A DNA stretch of 46,595 bases from an uncultured Eubacteriales bacterium (lineage in GTDB: Bacteria > Bacillota > Clostridia > Oscillospirales > CAG-272): assembly GCA_934462825.1 (NCBI GenBank), contig CAKSIP010000008.1:1-46595 (forward strand), in the 5' to 3' direction. Below the pieces are notes generated by a model. That model was not told where the DNA came from and searched no databases. It worked only from the letters and a program-made list of their open reading frames with translations. Every line of letters starts with the position of its first letter. Positions within the stretch are counted from its first letter, which is position 1. The position numbers were made by a program, and so were the translations under genes. Of the stretch, positions 5,357 through 13,854 are shown piece by piece.

Positions 5357-7276
5357 ATGGGACTTACACTTGCACAAAAAATCATTCAATCACATCTTGT
5401 TTCGGGCGAAATGAAGGCGGGAAGCGAGATTGCACTTCGCATGGATCAAACCTTGACACAGGACGCAACCGGTACCATGGCGTACCTTGAATTTGAAGCA
5501 ATCGGTATTCCGAGAGTTCGTACCGAGCTTTCGGTAGCGTACGTGGATCATAATACGTTGCAGTCCGGCTTTGAAAATGCGGATGACCATCGTTATATTC
5601 AATCCGTGGCTAAAAAATTCGGGTTGCGCTTCTCTCGCCCCGGCAACGGCATTTGCCATCAAGTCCATCTGGAACGCTTTGGCGTGCCCGGAAAAACGCT
5701 GATCGGTTCGGATAGTCATACCCCCACCGGCGGCGGAATCGGCATGCTGGCCTTTGGGGCCGGCGGCATGGATGTGGCCGTGGCCATGGGGGGCGGCGCC
5801 TACTATATTACCATGCCTAAAATGATGAAAGTCAATTTGACCGGCAAACTGCGCCCCTGGGTGAGCGCCAAAGACGTGAGCCTTGAAATTTTGCGAATCC
5901 TTTCGGTCAAGGGAGGCGTCGGTTTCATTATTGAATGGGGCGGGGAGGGAATCCAAACCCTGTCCGTTCCCGAACGTGCAACCATTACCAACATGGGAAC
6001 CGAGCTTGGTGCTACGACTTCAATTTTTCCCTCCGACGAGATTACCCGTGCATTCCTCAAGGCCGAGGGGAGAGAAGCGGATTATGTCCCGCTTTCCTCT
6101 GATGCCGATGCGGTTTATGACCGCGTGATTGATATAGATTTGTCATCGCTGGAGCCGATGTTGGCCTGCCCGCATAGCCCGGATCATGTAAAACCCGTGT
6201 CTGCTTTGAACGGCATCAAGGTCAATCAGGTTTGCATCGGATCGTGTACCAATTCGTCCTTGCGGGACATGCTTCGCGTGGCCGCCATTTTGAAAGGGAA
6301 AAAGATTGCCGATTCTGTCAGCCTGTCTGTGTCGCCGGGATCAAAGCAGGTGCTTACCATGCTGGCGGATTGCGGAGCTTTGTCCGATATGATCGCGGCC
6401 GGCGCCCGTATCTTGGAGTGCGCTTGCGGCCCCTGCATCGGCATGGGATTTTCCCCCGAATCGGGTGGGATCTCTTTGCGTACCTTCAACCGAAATTTTG
6501 AGGGACGCAGCGGTACCCGGGATGCCGGTGTGTACTTGGTTTCGCCGGAATTGGCAGCCGCTTCGGCTATCTGCGGATGCATTACCGATCCGAGAAAGCT
6601 GGGAGCCTGCCCGGAAATCGTTTTGCCGGAGGCCTTCAAAATCAATGACAACGCCATCCTTTTGCCGGCCGAGGAAAAGGAAGCGGAAAAGCTTGAAATT
6701 TTACGCGGCCCGAACATCAAGCCGTTCCCCGAAACCCATCCTTTGACCGACACCATTCGTGCCGAGCTGACTTTGAAGGTGGGAGATAATATCACTACCG
6801 ACCATATTATGCCGGCCGGTGCTAAGATTTTGCCGTATCGTTCCAACATTCCCTATATGTCTCAGTTCTGCTTTTCGGTATGCGACGAAACCTTCCCGGC
6901 GCGGGCCAAAGCGGCTAAAAGCAGTATTATTCTCGGCGGAGCCAATTACGGGCAGGGTTCTTCCCGTGAGCATGCGGCTTTGGTTCCGCTGTATCTCGGC
7001 GTAAAGGCCGTGATTGCCAAGAGCTTTGCGCGTATCCACGTGGCCAATTTGATCAATGCCGGCATTTTGCCGCTGACGTTGGAAAACCCGGATGACTATG
7101 ATGCGTTGTCTTTGGGCGATGCCTTGGAGCTTTGCCATGTGTTTGAAGGCTTGGAAAGCGGCAAAATGACCTTGCTTAACCGAACCACGGGCAAATCGTA
7201 CCGGCTTCTCGGCTCTTTTTCGGAGCGTGCGGCGGCGATTTTGCGAGCCGGCGGGCTTTTGCCTTACACGAAATAA
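5357..7276 (+). CDS. acnA: Aconitate hydratase
   Basis: 639 residues from the ATG at 5357, behind AAAGGGTGG. Interconverts citrate and isocitrate through a [4Fe-4S] cluster. The large N-terminal region carries GSDSHTPTGGG near residue 117, the first cluster cysteine in IGSCTNSS (~294) and the other two in CACGPCIGMG (~355-364). The C-terminal swivel domain contains GGANYGQGSSREHAAL near 527 with the serine-arginine pair of the active site. The length is that of the shorter, mitochondrial-like aconitases, not the ~900-residue E. coli AcnA, so the gene symbol is approximate. It is third in the citrate operon and 30 bp upstream of icd. A frame open further 5' to 5303 crosses the tandem repeat and has no ribosome binding site. 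Confidence 0.92.
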   Translation: MGLTLAQKIIQSHLVSGEMKAGSEIALRMDQTLTQDATGTMAYLEFEAIGIPRVRTELSVAYVDHNTLQSGFENADDHRYIQSVAKKFGLRFSRPGNGICHQVHLERFGVPGKTLIGSDSHTPTGGGIGMLAFGAGGMDVAVAMGGGAYYITMPKMMKVNLTGKLRPWVSAKDVSLEILRILSVKGGVGFIIEWGGEGIQTLSVPERATITNMGTELGATTSIFPSDEITRAFLKAEGREADYVPLSSDADAVYDRVIDIDLSSLEPMLACPHSPDHVKPVSALNGIKVNQVCIGSCTNSSLRDMLRVAAILKGKKIADSVSLSVSPGSKQVLTMLADCGALSDMIAAGARILECACGPCIGMGFSPESGGISLRTFNRNFEGRSGTRDAGVYLVSPELAAASAICGCITDPRKLGACPEIVLPEAFKINDNAILLPAEEKEAEKLEILRGPNIKPFPETHPLTDTIRAELTLKVGDNITTDHIMPAGAKILPYRSNIPYMSQFCFSVCDETFPARAKAAKSSIILGGANYGQGSSREHAALVPLYLGVKAVIAKSFARIHVANLINAGILPLTLENPDDYDALSLGDALELCHVFEGLESGKMTLLNRTTGKSYRLLGSFSERAAAILRAGGLLPYTK

Positions 7277-7306
7277 AATCGATAAAAACGGAATGAGGAA
7301 ACAACC

Positions 7307-8521
7307 ATGGAGCTGAAAATGAAAAAAATTGAGATGAAAACGCCGCTTGTCGAGATGGATGGCGATGAAATGACGCGCGTGCTTTGGCAAAAGATCAAGG
7401 ATCAGCTGATTTTGCCTTTTGTAGATCTGAAAACGGAATATTATGACCTTTCTCTGACGCATCGAGACGAAACCGATGACCGAGTGACAATGGAGGCAGC
7501 CGAGGCAAATAAAAAATACGGCGTTTCCGTGAAGTGCGCCACGATTACGCCCAATCAACAACGCGTGGAAGAATATCATCTGAAAAAAATGTGGAAAAGC
7601 CCCAACGGAACCATTCGTGCCGTGCTGGACGGAACCGTGTTCCGCACCCCGATTTTGATTGATTCCATTCAGCCTGCGGTGAAAAATTGGGAAAAACCCA
7701 TTACCATTGCGCGCCACGCCTATGGAGACGTCTACAAGGCAACCGAATATCGCGTTCCCGGCCGCGGCAAAGCGGAGCTTGTGTTTACCGATCCCTTGGG
7801 CAAGGAAACCTTCCGGGAAACGGTTTATGATTATGAATGTCCGGGCGTTCTCCAAGCGCAATTCAACAAAGATTCTTCCATCCGTTCGTTTGCGCATGCC
7901 TGCTTTCGCTATGCGTTGGCTACCGGACAGGATCTTTGGTTTTCGACGAAGGATACGATTTCCAAACAGTATGATCAGACCTTCAAGCTGATTTTTGAGG
8001 AGATTTACGAAACGGAATATAAAACCGACTTTGAAAAGAAGGGAATTACTTACTTTTATACGTTGATTGACGATGCCGTGGCGCGCGTGATCCGAAGCAA
8101 AGGCGGTTTTATCTGGGCTTGCAAGAACTATGATGGCGATGTCATGAGTGATATGGTGTCAACCGCCTTTGGTTCGCTGGCTATGATGACCTCGGTGCTG
8201 GTTTCTCCCGACGGAAAGTATGAGTATGAAGCCGCGCACGGAACGGTAACCCGGCATTATTATCGGTATCTGAAGGGGGAGGAAACTTCGACCAACCCGA
8301 TGGCGACCATTTTTGCCTGGACGGGAGCGCTTCGGAAACGCGGCGAGCTGGATGGCTTAAACGACTTGTGCGCTTTTGCCGATCGTTTGGAGGCGGCTTG
8401 CCTGCAAACGCTGAATGACGGTGTCATGACACGGGATTTGGTCGGCTTGGTTCAGCCGGGAAAGACGGTGCAGGCCGTCAATTCCGATGATTTCCTGGCG
8501 GCGATCCGAAAAAGAATGTAA
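7307..8521 (+). CDS. icd: NADP-dependent isocitrate dehydrogenase
   Basis: 404 residues, ATG at 7307 with TGAGGAAA 7 bases upstream. Oxidatively decarboxylates isocitrate to 2-oxoglutarate, feeding glutamate synthesis. The sequence is of the homodimeric eukaryote-like class (as human IDH1), not the E. coli Icd class: VEMDGDEMTRVLW near the N-terminus, ITPNQQRVEEYHLKKMWKSP around residue 85, YDGDVMSDMVSTAFGSL around 276 and AAHGTVTRHYY around 309. The last two segments contribute the Mg2+-isocitrate and NADP sites. It is the final gene of the operon and is followed by a strong terminator. No 2-oxoglutarate dehydrogenase or malate enzyme is nearby, consistent with a biosynthetic half-cycle. Confidence 0.93.
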   Translation: MELKMKKIEMKTPLVEMDGDEMTRVLWQKIKDQLILPFVDLKTEYYDLSLTHRDETDDRVTMEAAEANKKYGVSVKCATITPNQQRVEEYHLKKMWKSPNGTIRAVLDGTVFRTPILIDSIQPAVKNWEKPITIARHAYGDVYKATEYRVPGRGKAELVFTDPLGKETFRETVYDYECPGVLQAQFNKDSSIRSFAHACFRYALATGQDLWFSTKDTISKQYDQTFKLIFEEIYETEYKTDFEKKGITYFYTLIDDAVARVIRSKGGFIWACKNYDGDVMSDMVSTAFGSLAMMTSVLVSPDGKYEYEAAHGTVTRHYYRYLKGEETSTNPMATIFAWTGALRKRGELDGLNDLCAFADRLEAACLQTLNDGVMTRDLVGLVQPGKTVQAVNSDDFLAAIRKRM

Positions 8522-8543
8522 AACCTTCGACTTGTAAAGCAAA

Positions 8544-8581
8544 GGGGCGTTAAAAATTCCGTGTGGATTTTTTAACGCCCC
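8544..8581 (+). terminator. Terminator of the citrate operon
   Basis: GGGGCGTTAAAAA (8544-8556) pairs with TTTTTAACGCCCC (8569-8581) over a 12-base loop. T-richness is within the stem; only a short TTTT follows. It is of the same hairpin style as those at 3105 and 26268. Confidence 0.75.
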
Positions 8582-8600
8582 CATTTTGAGGATGAAGATG

Positions 8601-8620
8601 AAATGGGAAATGGGAAATGG
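8601..8620 (+). repeat. 7-bp tandem repeat
   Basis: AAATGGG repeated 2.9 times between the citrate operon terminator and the hexosaminidase promoter, directly after GATGAAGATGAA. No function is evident. Confidence 0.6.
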
Positions 8621-8629
8621 AAAAAACTC

Positions 8630-8658
8630 TTGTAATTGAAGAATTTTAATGTTATAAT
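8630..8658 (+). promoter_or_regulatory. Promoter of the GH20 hexosaminidase gene
   Basis: TTGTAA (8630-8635), 17-bp spacer and perfect TATAAT (8653-8658), about 46 bp before the chosen start. Confidence 0.75.
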
Positions 8659-8704
8659 AACACTGATCTTATAATAAAAACTCACTTGTTTGAGGAGAAT
8701 GCCT

Positions 8705-10138
8705 ATGTCGATGCCTGTACCCAGTGTCAAACAATATATATCCGAAAAGAATGGTAAAAAATACCGCGTGGCACCCTCTGTGCGCGGGAATGTCGCCGCT
8801 GTTTTCGCATTTTATTGTGAAAAGGTGTTTGAGCTTTCGTTGGCCGTAACAACGGAAACCGCCGGAATTGTGTTTGCAACCGCCTCCGGCATGGAGCGGG
8901 AGGAATACATTATAAAAGCGGAAAGCGGCCATGTGACCGTGCTTTCCTCTGATGCGGCCGGAGCCAATCGCGGGGCCGCTGCGCTTCTGCAATTATTGTC
9001 AGAGCTTGACGGCGATCTCCTGATTGCCGACACCTATATCAGCGATGCGCCGGATAATCCGTGGCGCGGATTGATGGTGGATGTGGCTCGGCAGTGGTAT
9101 CCTTTTGAAACCTTGTTAGAATATGTGGACTTGTGCTGGCTGTGCCGCTTGGAAACCCTGCACCTGCATTTTGCCGACGACCAAGGGTATCGCTTGCCTT
9201 CGGCGGCTTATCCGGGACTCCCTTCGGAAAAGCATTATACCGAGTGGCAGATCCGTACCCTGGAGCAATATGCGGCGGCTCGCAGCATCGAGATCATGCC
9301 GGAAATTGAATTTCCCGGACATGCAAAATATTTGACAGTCGGCGCGCCGGAAGCCTTCGGCTCTTATGAAAATCCTGCGCATCATCATTTGGTGTGCATG
9401 GGAAACCCGGCACTGCTGTCTCACTTCAACCGCCTGCTTTTCGAGGTGTGCGAATGGTTCCCCCACGCCACAAGAATCCATTTCGGCGGCGATGAAGCGT
9501 TTATTGAACATTGGGAACAATGCGAAGCCTGTCGGCAAGCGATGGCGCGTGAAAAGCTTGACAGCGTCAAGGCGGCTTATTCCTATTGGATCTGCCGTGC
9601 GGCCGAGTGCGTTTTGGCTTTGGGGCGGACACCCGTCGTTTGGGAAGGCTTTCCCAAAGAAGGAAGCGCGAATATCCCGCGCTCCACGGTGGTGATGGTT
9701 TTTGAATCCCTGTATCAAACGGCACCGGAGCTGATTGAGGGAGGCTTTCCGGTTGTCAATGCTTCCTGGAAACCGCTGTACATTGTCCCGGAATTAAAAA
9801 CGCATCCTTCCCTGAAGTGGAACGAAGCAGACGTGTATGAATGGGACAAAACCGTTTGGAAAAATTGGGTGGCTTCATCCAAGGCCTATGAAAAGCCCAT
9901 CGTTGTGGACGGCAAGGAGCGCGCATCCATTCGCGGCGGCGAGATGTGTATATGGGATTGTAAGCCGGAAGAAGGATGGTCGATGCTGGTGGAACGGGTG
10001 GTCGCTTTTGCCGAAAAATGCTGGAACGACAAAACCAAACTGCCGTATCGGGAGTTTTTCGAGAGCGGCGCCTGCCTGCGTGCTTTTATCGAAACGTGCG
10101 CACAGAAAAGCAAGGATCATAAAGAAAATTCCAATTAA
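8705..10138 (+). CDS. Glycoside hydrolase family 20, beta-N-acetylhexosaminidase
   Basis: 477 residues. A GH20 (beta/alpha)8 barrel follows a ~120-residue N-terminal domain. HLHFADDQGYRLP near 153-165 is the substrate-binding beta-strand segment, and HFGGDEA near 259-265 holds the catalytic Asp-Glu pair: the Asp positions the substrate acetamido group and the Glu is the acid. It removes terminal GlcNAc or GalNAc from oligosaccharides or glycoconjugates. There is no signal peptide, so it should act in the cytoplasm on imported sugars. The ATG at 8705 lies 7 bases after TGAGGAG; a frame begins slightly earlier but overlaps that site. The nagA gene at 36.8 kb could process the released amino sugar after phosphorylation. 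The exact substrate is unknown. Confidence 0.88.
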   Translation: MSMPVPSVKQYISEKNGKKYRVAPSVRGNVAAVFAFYCEKVFELSLAVTTETAGIVFATASGMEREEYIIKAESGHVTVLSSDAAGANRGAAALLQLLSELDGDLLIADTYISDAPDNPWRGLMVDVARQWYPFETLLEYVDLCWLCRLETLHLHFADDQGYRLPSAAYPGLPSEKHYTEWQIRTLEQYAAARSIEIMPEIEFPGHAKYLTVGAPEAFGSYENPAHHHLVCMGNPALLSHFNRLLFEVCEWFPHATRIHFGGDEAFIEHWEQCEACRQAMAREKLDSVKAAYSYWICRAAECVLALGRTPVVWEGFPKEGSANIPRSTVVMVFESLYQTAPELIEGGFPVVNASWKPLYIVPELKTHPSLKWNEADVYEWDKTVWKNWVASSKAYEKPIVVDGKERASIRGGEMCIWDCKPEEGWSMLVERVVAFAEKCWNDKTKLPYREFFESGACLRAFIETCAQKSKDHKENSN

Positions 10139-10247
10139 ATTTTCAAACGCAACGGCACAGCCGATTGGTAAAAGAGAAACAATAGAATCGATTGATCCAA
10201 AAATATACAGAAACTGAAACATAGGAACAAAAAAGGAGAAACTTATC

Positions 10248-11474
10248 ATGAAAAAGACGGAATTGAGAAAATACGCCCGTTTGATTGCACGCAAGGGCGT
10301 GAATGTACAAAAAGGGCAGAGCGTGATTGTATGTGCCGAATTGGAGCAGCCGGAATTTGTCGCCATGGTGGTCGAGGAATGTTACCGTGCGGGCGCGGCT
10401 CAGGTTCGCGTGGAGTGGACGTATGTCCCGCTGACACGCTTGGACGTGCGCTTCTGCAAACCTGCCGTTTTGGAAAAGGTGGAGGATTGGCAAATTGAAA
10501 AAATCAAGCACCGCGTACAGGTGCTGCCGGCTATGATTTACTTGATTTCGGATGATCCCGACGCATTGTCCGGCATCAATATGGAAAAGTATGTAAAAGC
10601 ATCTCAGAAAAAGCGCATGATAATCAAGCCGTATCGAGATGAAATGGAAAATAAATATACTTGGTGCATTGCGGCCGTTCCGGGGAAAGGATGGGCTAAA
10701 AAGCTATTTCCCGGAGAAAGAGCCTCGGTGGCCATGGAAAAACTGTGGCAGGCGATCCTTTCCTGTTCACGCGCCATCGGAGATCCGGAGGAAAATTGGG
10801 AAAAGCACAATGAGGATCTGCACAGCCGTTGCGATTATCTGAACAGCCTCGCTTTGGAAACGCTGGAATATAAATCTGCCAACGGAACGGATTTCCGTGT
10901 GGGCTTGATTCCGAACGCCCAATTTTTGGGCGGCAGTGAAAAGGTGTTGGGCAAGGACGTGATTTATAACCCCAACATCCCTTCGGAGGAAATTTTTGTT
11001 TCGCCCATGCGCGGCCGCGCGGAGGGCATCGTGTATTCCACAAAGCCCTTAGTCTTTGAAGGAACTCCGATTGAAAACTTCAGCATTCGCTTTGAAAACG
11101 GAAAAGCCGTAGAGGTGCATGCCGAAAAGAATGAGGAGCTTTTGAAAAAAATGATCGCAATGGACGAGGGAGCCGCTTATCTCGGCGAATGTGCTTTGGT
11201 GCCGTATGCGTCGCCCATTCGTGAATCCGGCATTTTGTTCTATAATACGCTGTTTGATGAAAATGCGGCTTGCCACTTGGCGCTCGGAATGGGCTTTTCC
11301 AACTGCATTAAGGACTATGAGAAATATTCGCTCAAGGAATGTCAGGCCATGGGAATCAACGATTCCGTCATTCATGAAGACTTTATGATCGGCAGTCAGG
11401 ATCTTGATATTACCGGTATCACCAAAGACGGAAAACGGGTTCCAATCTTCCGAAACGGCAATTGGGCGTTCTGA
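10248..11474 (+). CDS. Aminopeptidase, M29 family
   Basis: 408 residues, ATG at 10248 after AAAAGGAGAAA. Resembles the thermophilic metallo-aminopeptidases (AmpS/PepS/aminopeptidase T). The N-terminal part (to ~190) begins with RKYARLIARKGVNVQKGQSV, typical of the family. The catalytic half contains NIPSEEIFVSPMRGRAEG, LGECALVPYASPI, NAACHLALGMGF and VIHEDFMIGS, which supply the Glu, His and Asp ligands of a two-metal site. It should remove N-terminal residues from peptides in the cytoplasm. It sits 109 bp after the hexosaminidase, with no strong terminator between, and is nearly continuous with the downstream phosphatase gene. Confidence 0.9.
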   Translation: MKKTELRKYARLIARKGVNVQKGQSVIVCAELEQPEFVAMVVEECYRAGAAQVRVEWTYVPLTRLDVRFCKPAVLEKVEDWQIEKIKHRVQVLPAMIYLISDDPDALSGINMEKYVKASQKKRMIIKPYRDEMENKYTWCIAAVPGKGWAKKLFPGERASVAMEKLWQAILSCSRAIGDPEENWEKHNEDLHSRCDYLNSLALETLEYKSANGTDFRVGLIPNAQFLGGSEKVLGKDVIYNPNIPSEEIFVSPMRGRAEGIVYSTKPLVFEGTPIENFSIRFENGKAVEVHAEKNEELLKKMIAMDEGAAYLGECALVPYASPIRESGILFYNTLFDENAACHLALGMGFSNCIKDYEKYSLKECQAMGINDSVIHEDFMIGSQDLDITGITKDGKRVPIFRNGNWAF

Positions 11475-11475
11475 A

Positions 11476-12033
11476 ATGAACGTATTTGACTTTGATAAAA
11501 CGATTTATCGCGGCGACAGCACCGTAGACTTTATTTGCTTTCTGGCCCGCAGGCATCCGCGCGTGATCGGCTCTTTGCTCGGTAACTTGCCGACCGTAAG
11601 CCGTTACCAAAGAGGAAAAATCAGCAAGACGGCCATGAAGGAAAGGTTGTACAGATGTTTTCGATTGGTTCCCGACATGGACGAAGAAGTGAAGCACTTT
11701 TGGGTAAAGCACTTCCGAAAAATTGAACCGTGGTATTTGGCTTGTAAGCAATCGAGTGATCTTGTCATTTCTGCGTCCCCCGAATTTTTATTGCGGATTC
11801 CTTGCGAGCGGCTGGGAATCCGCCCGCCCATTGCCTCGCGTGTCGATGCGGCCACCGGGCAATATGACGGCTTGAACTGCTATGGAGAGGAAAAAGTGAA
11901 GCGCTTTTTGGCCGCTTTCGGTTCCGAAGTCAAGCCGAAACGCTTCTATTCCGATTCTCGCTCCGATGCGCCGATGGCGGCACTGGCCGAGAAAGCCTAT
12001 CTGATAAAAAAACACAGCCCCGAACCGTGGTAA
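11476..12033 (+). CDS. HAD-superfamily phosphatase, subfamily IB
   Basis: 185 residues. All HAD motifs are visible: DFDKT (motif I, nucleophile Asp near residue 4) with the N-terminus MNVFDFDKTIYRGDST, SASPEFL (motif II), the Lys in GEEKVKRF (motif III) and YSDSRSDAPM (motif IV). A helical cap between motifs I and II is typical of the IB group that includes phosphoserine phosphatase-like enzymes. Substrate unknown; small phosphorylated metabolites or lipid phosphates are possible. The ATG at 11476 begins one base after the upstream aminopeptidase stop, so the two are translationally coupled; a longer upstream frame lies inside that gene and was rejected. Confidence 0.82.
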   Translation: MNVFDFDKTIYRGDSTVDFICFLARRHPRVIGSLLGNLPTVSRYQRGKISKTAMKERLYRCFRLVPDMDEEVKHFWVKHFRKIEPWYLACKQSSDLVISASPEFLLRIPCERLGIRPPIASRVDAATGQYDGLNCYGEEKVKRFLAAFGSEVKPKRFYSDSRSDAPMAALAEKAYLIKKHSPEPW

Positions 12034-12049
12034 TCCCCGGTTCGGAGCT
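12016..12049. terminator. Bidirectional terminator between convergent genes
   Basis: AGCCCCGAACCG (12016-12027) pairs with CGGTTCGGAGCT (12038-12049), with one mismatch. On the plus strand TTTTTTG follows; on the minus strand GTGTTTTTTTA follows. It ends both the phosphatase gene and the long minus-strand operon. The phosphatase stop codon lies in the loop. Confidence 0.85.
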
Positions 12050-12060
12050 TTTTTGTTTGC

Positions 12061-12771
12061 TTATGCGTCCATGGATTCAACAATGAAAAGTCCGCCGGAG
12101 CGTACCGAAACGAAGGCACAGTTGCCGAGGATTTCATTGCTGACCGAAAAATACTGACGGTGACGGGAGAGGGTGGCGTTGTTTAACGGATATTTGCAGC
12201 CTTCGACGCAAACACCTTTGGCGTATTCATCCGCACACAGGAGAGAAAGGTACTTAAAGTAAGGATTTTTGGGAAGAATTACGCTGTTGTTGCGAATAAA
12301 GCGCACCCGGTTGTAACCGTTGGTCAAGAGCGCCCCGATGTTTCGACTCATGCGCGCCTGCTTTTTCAAGCCGAAAAAAGTACGACGCTTGCCGAGCGGC
12401 GCGGAGTACAGCCGTTCGATGCTCTCCAAAATTGATAAATTGGCCATGGTGTGATCCAACCGGGAGCCGATGCCACCGATGATGGAAATAAACTTTACTT
12501 CATGCTCATGCTTTAGCGCATATTCCACAGCCGCTTCCGTGTCGGTGACATCCTTATCGGCGGGAAGACGCACGATTTCTGTGTTCTTCAGATTTTCCGG
12601 CACGCGTCCCAGCGAATCCATGTCACCAATCAAAACATCGACAGGAATCCCCATCGCTTCTGCGGTTTTGTATCCGGCGTCCGCCGCAATGACCAGATCG
12701 CCTTTTTCCGGCGCGATCTTTATGTTTTTCAGAAGGACATCGCCCCCTGTAAAGATAAAAGCATCCATCAT
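12061..12771 (-). CDS. thiN: Thiamine pyrophosphokinase
   Basis: 236 residues. Transfers pyrophosphate from ATP to thiamine, giving thiamine diphosphate. Diagnostic motifs are VIAADAGYKTAEAMGIPVD (27-45), GDMDS (49-53), DKDVTDTE (72-79) and GGIGSRLDHTMANL (99-112), which form the ATP/Mg2+ and dimer-interface site. The C-terminal thiamine-binding beta domain follows. It is the last gene of the minus-strand operon and begins 14 bp after the rsgA stop with only a weak ribosome binding site, so coupling to rsgA is likely. Two adjacent ATG codons (12771, 12768) are possible starts. In many Firmicutes rpe lies between rsgA and this gene; here it does not. Confidence 0.92.
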   Translation of the reverse strand: MMDAFIFTGGDVLLKNIKIAPEKGDLVIAADAGYKTAEAMGIPVDVLIGDMDSLGRVPENLKNTEIVRLPADKDVTDTEAAVEYALKHEHEVKFISIIGGIGSRLDHTMANLSILESIERLYSAPLGKRRTFFGLKKQARMSRNIGALLTNGYNRVRFIRNNSVILPKNPYFKYLSLLCADEYAKGVCVEGCKYPLNNATLSRHRQYFSVSNEILGNCAFVSVRSGGLFIVESMDA

Positions 12772-12784
12772 TTTTTTCGAGACT

Positions 12785-13798
12785 TTATTTGTCCCATTCC
12801 TTTTTATTTTTCAAAGTGTTGTACAGCTCCAGGAAACTGTCGTGACGAGATTTTGCAATATGGCCGTCGGCAACGGCGGAGAGAATCGCACACCCTTCTT
12901 CTTTGGTGTGCGTGCATTTGGTGTAGCGGCACCGGCCAAGGTAGGGACGAAATTCCCGAAACGTGTCGGGCAAAGCCTCTTTGTCAAAAAAGTCAAACCG
13001 TTCAAAATCCAGCATGGAAAAGCCGGGCGTGTCCGCCAAAATAATCGGAGCGTCCGAAGGGGAGAGGTCAGAGTGATTTTCATAGAGGCGCACCGAACGC
13101 GTGGTGTGCCGCCCCCGTTCGATTTTTCGGCTGATACCGCCGGTTTCAAGTGCAAGGGAGGGGAACAGCTGGTTCATCAGCGTGGACTTACCAACGCCGG
13201 AAGCCCCGGCAAAGGCCGCGGTTTTCCCGGGCAGATTTTCAAACAGAAAGGAGCGTAGCGCGTCTACCCCCTCGTTCTCTTTGCAGCTGACCATAAAAAC
13301 GTGAAATCCACCGGTTACATAGATGCGTTGCAAGGCTTCGGCGGATGCGCGGTTCAACTCGCACTTTTCGATCACGATGTACGGCTCAATCTCATTGTAT
13401 TCTGCAATGGCGATGAGCTTGTCAATCGTGGGTAAAACCGGAGCAGGCGCGGCCGCCGCCATGCAAACGAACAAGCCATGTAAGTTGGAAATCGGCGGTC
13501 GAATCAACGCATTTTTCCGTTGCAGAATTTCTTCAATGACGGCACCGCCTTCGGCAGTGGTTTGCTCAGAGGTGGAAAAGCCTTGGGCGCAACGAACGAT
13601 TACGCGATCTCCGACCAGCGGTGTCATGCCGCTGTGCCGAAAGGAACCCTTGGCACGACAAAATACCGTGAGCGGTTCCTCGCTATCGGTTAAGCGGACT
13701 TGATAAAGACCGCCGCTGACGCCGTCGATTCGGCCGGATCGGCGCACGGAAGTGTCGGATGCAGAAACGACCACTTCCTCTTTTTCGGAAATTACCAT
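12785..13798 (-). CDS. rsgA: Ribosome small-subunit assembly GTPase RsgA
   Basis: 337 residues. Circularly permuted GTPase that assists late 30S maturation. An OB-fold spans about 20-100. The GTPase has G4 first (position 144-147), then G1 GASGVGKST (198-206), G2 GRHTTRS (229-235) and G3 DTPG (256-259). A C-terminal zinc finger has C290, C295, H297 and C303. The G4 motif reads EKCE instead of NKxD, losing the Asn and replacing the Asp that normally specifies guanine. All other motifs are intact, so the gene is not decayed. It lies downstream of pknB, whose homologues phosphorylate RsgA in some species. The start at 13798 has AAAGGA upstream, with a somewhat long spacing. Confidence 0.92.
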   Translation of the reverse strand: MVISEKEEVVVSASDTSVRRSGRIDGVSGGLYQVRLTDSEEPLTVFCRAKGSFRHSGMTPLVGDRVIVRCAQGFSTSEQTTAEGGAVIEEILQRKNALIRPPISNLHGLFVCMAAAAPAPVLPTIDKLIAIAEYNEIEPYIVIEKCELNRASAEALQRIYVTGGFHVFMVSCKENEGVDALRSFLFENLPGKTAAFAGASGVGKSTLMNQLFPSLALETGGISRKIERGRHTTRSVRLYENHSDLSPSDAPIILADTPGFSMLDFERFDFFDKEALPDTFREFRPYLGRCRYTKCTHTKEEGCAILSAVADGHIAKSRHDSFLELYNTLKNKKEWDK

Positions 13799-13854
13799 GA
13801 AGATTTAGGTTCCTTTCTTAATTGCGTGTCGCATATCGTGTTGGGTTGCAGAAT

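Noticed and set aside
6701..7897. 398-codon frame antisense across acnA and icd
   Set aside because: Spans two well-supported genes and an intergenic boundary on the other strand; no family features.
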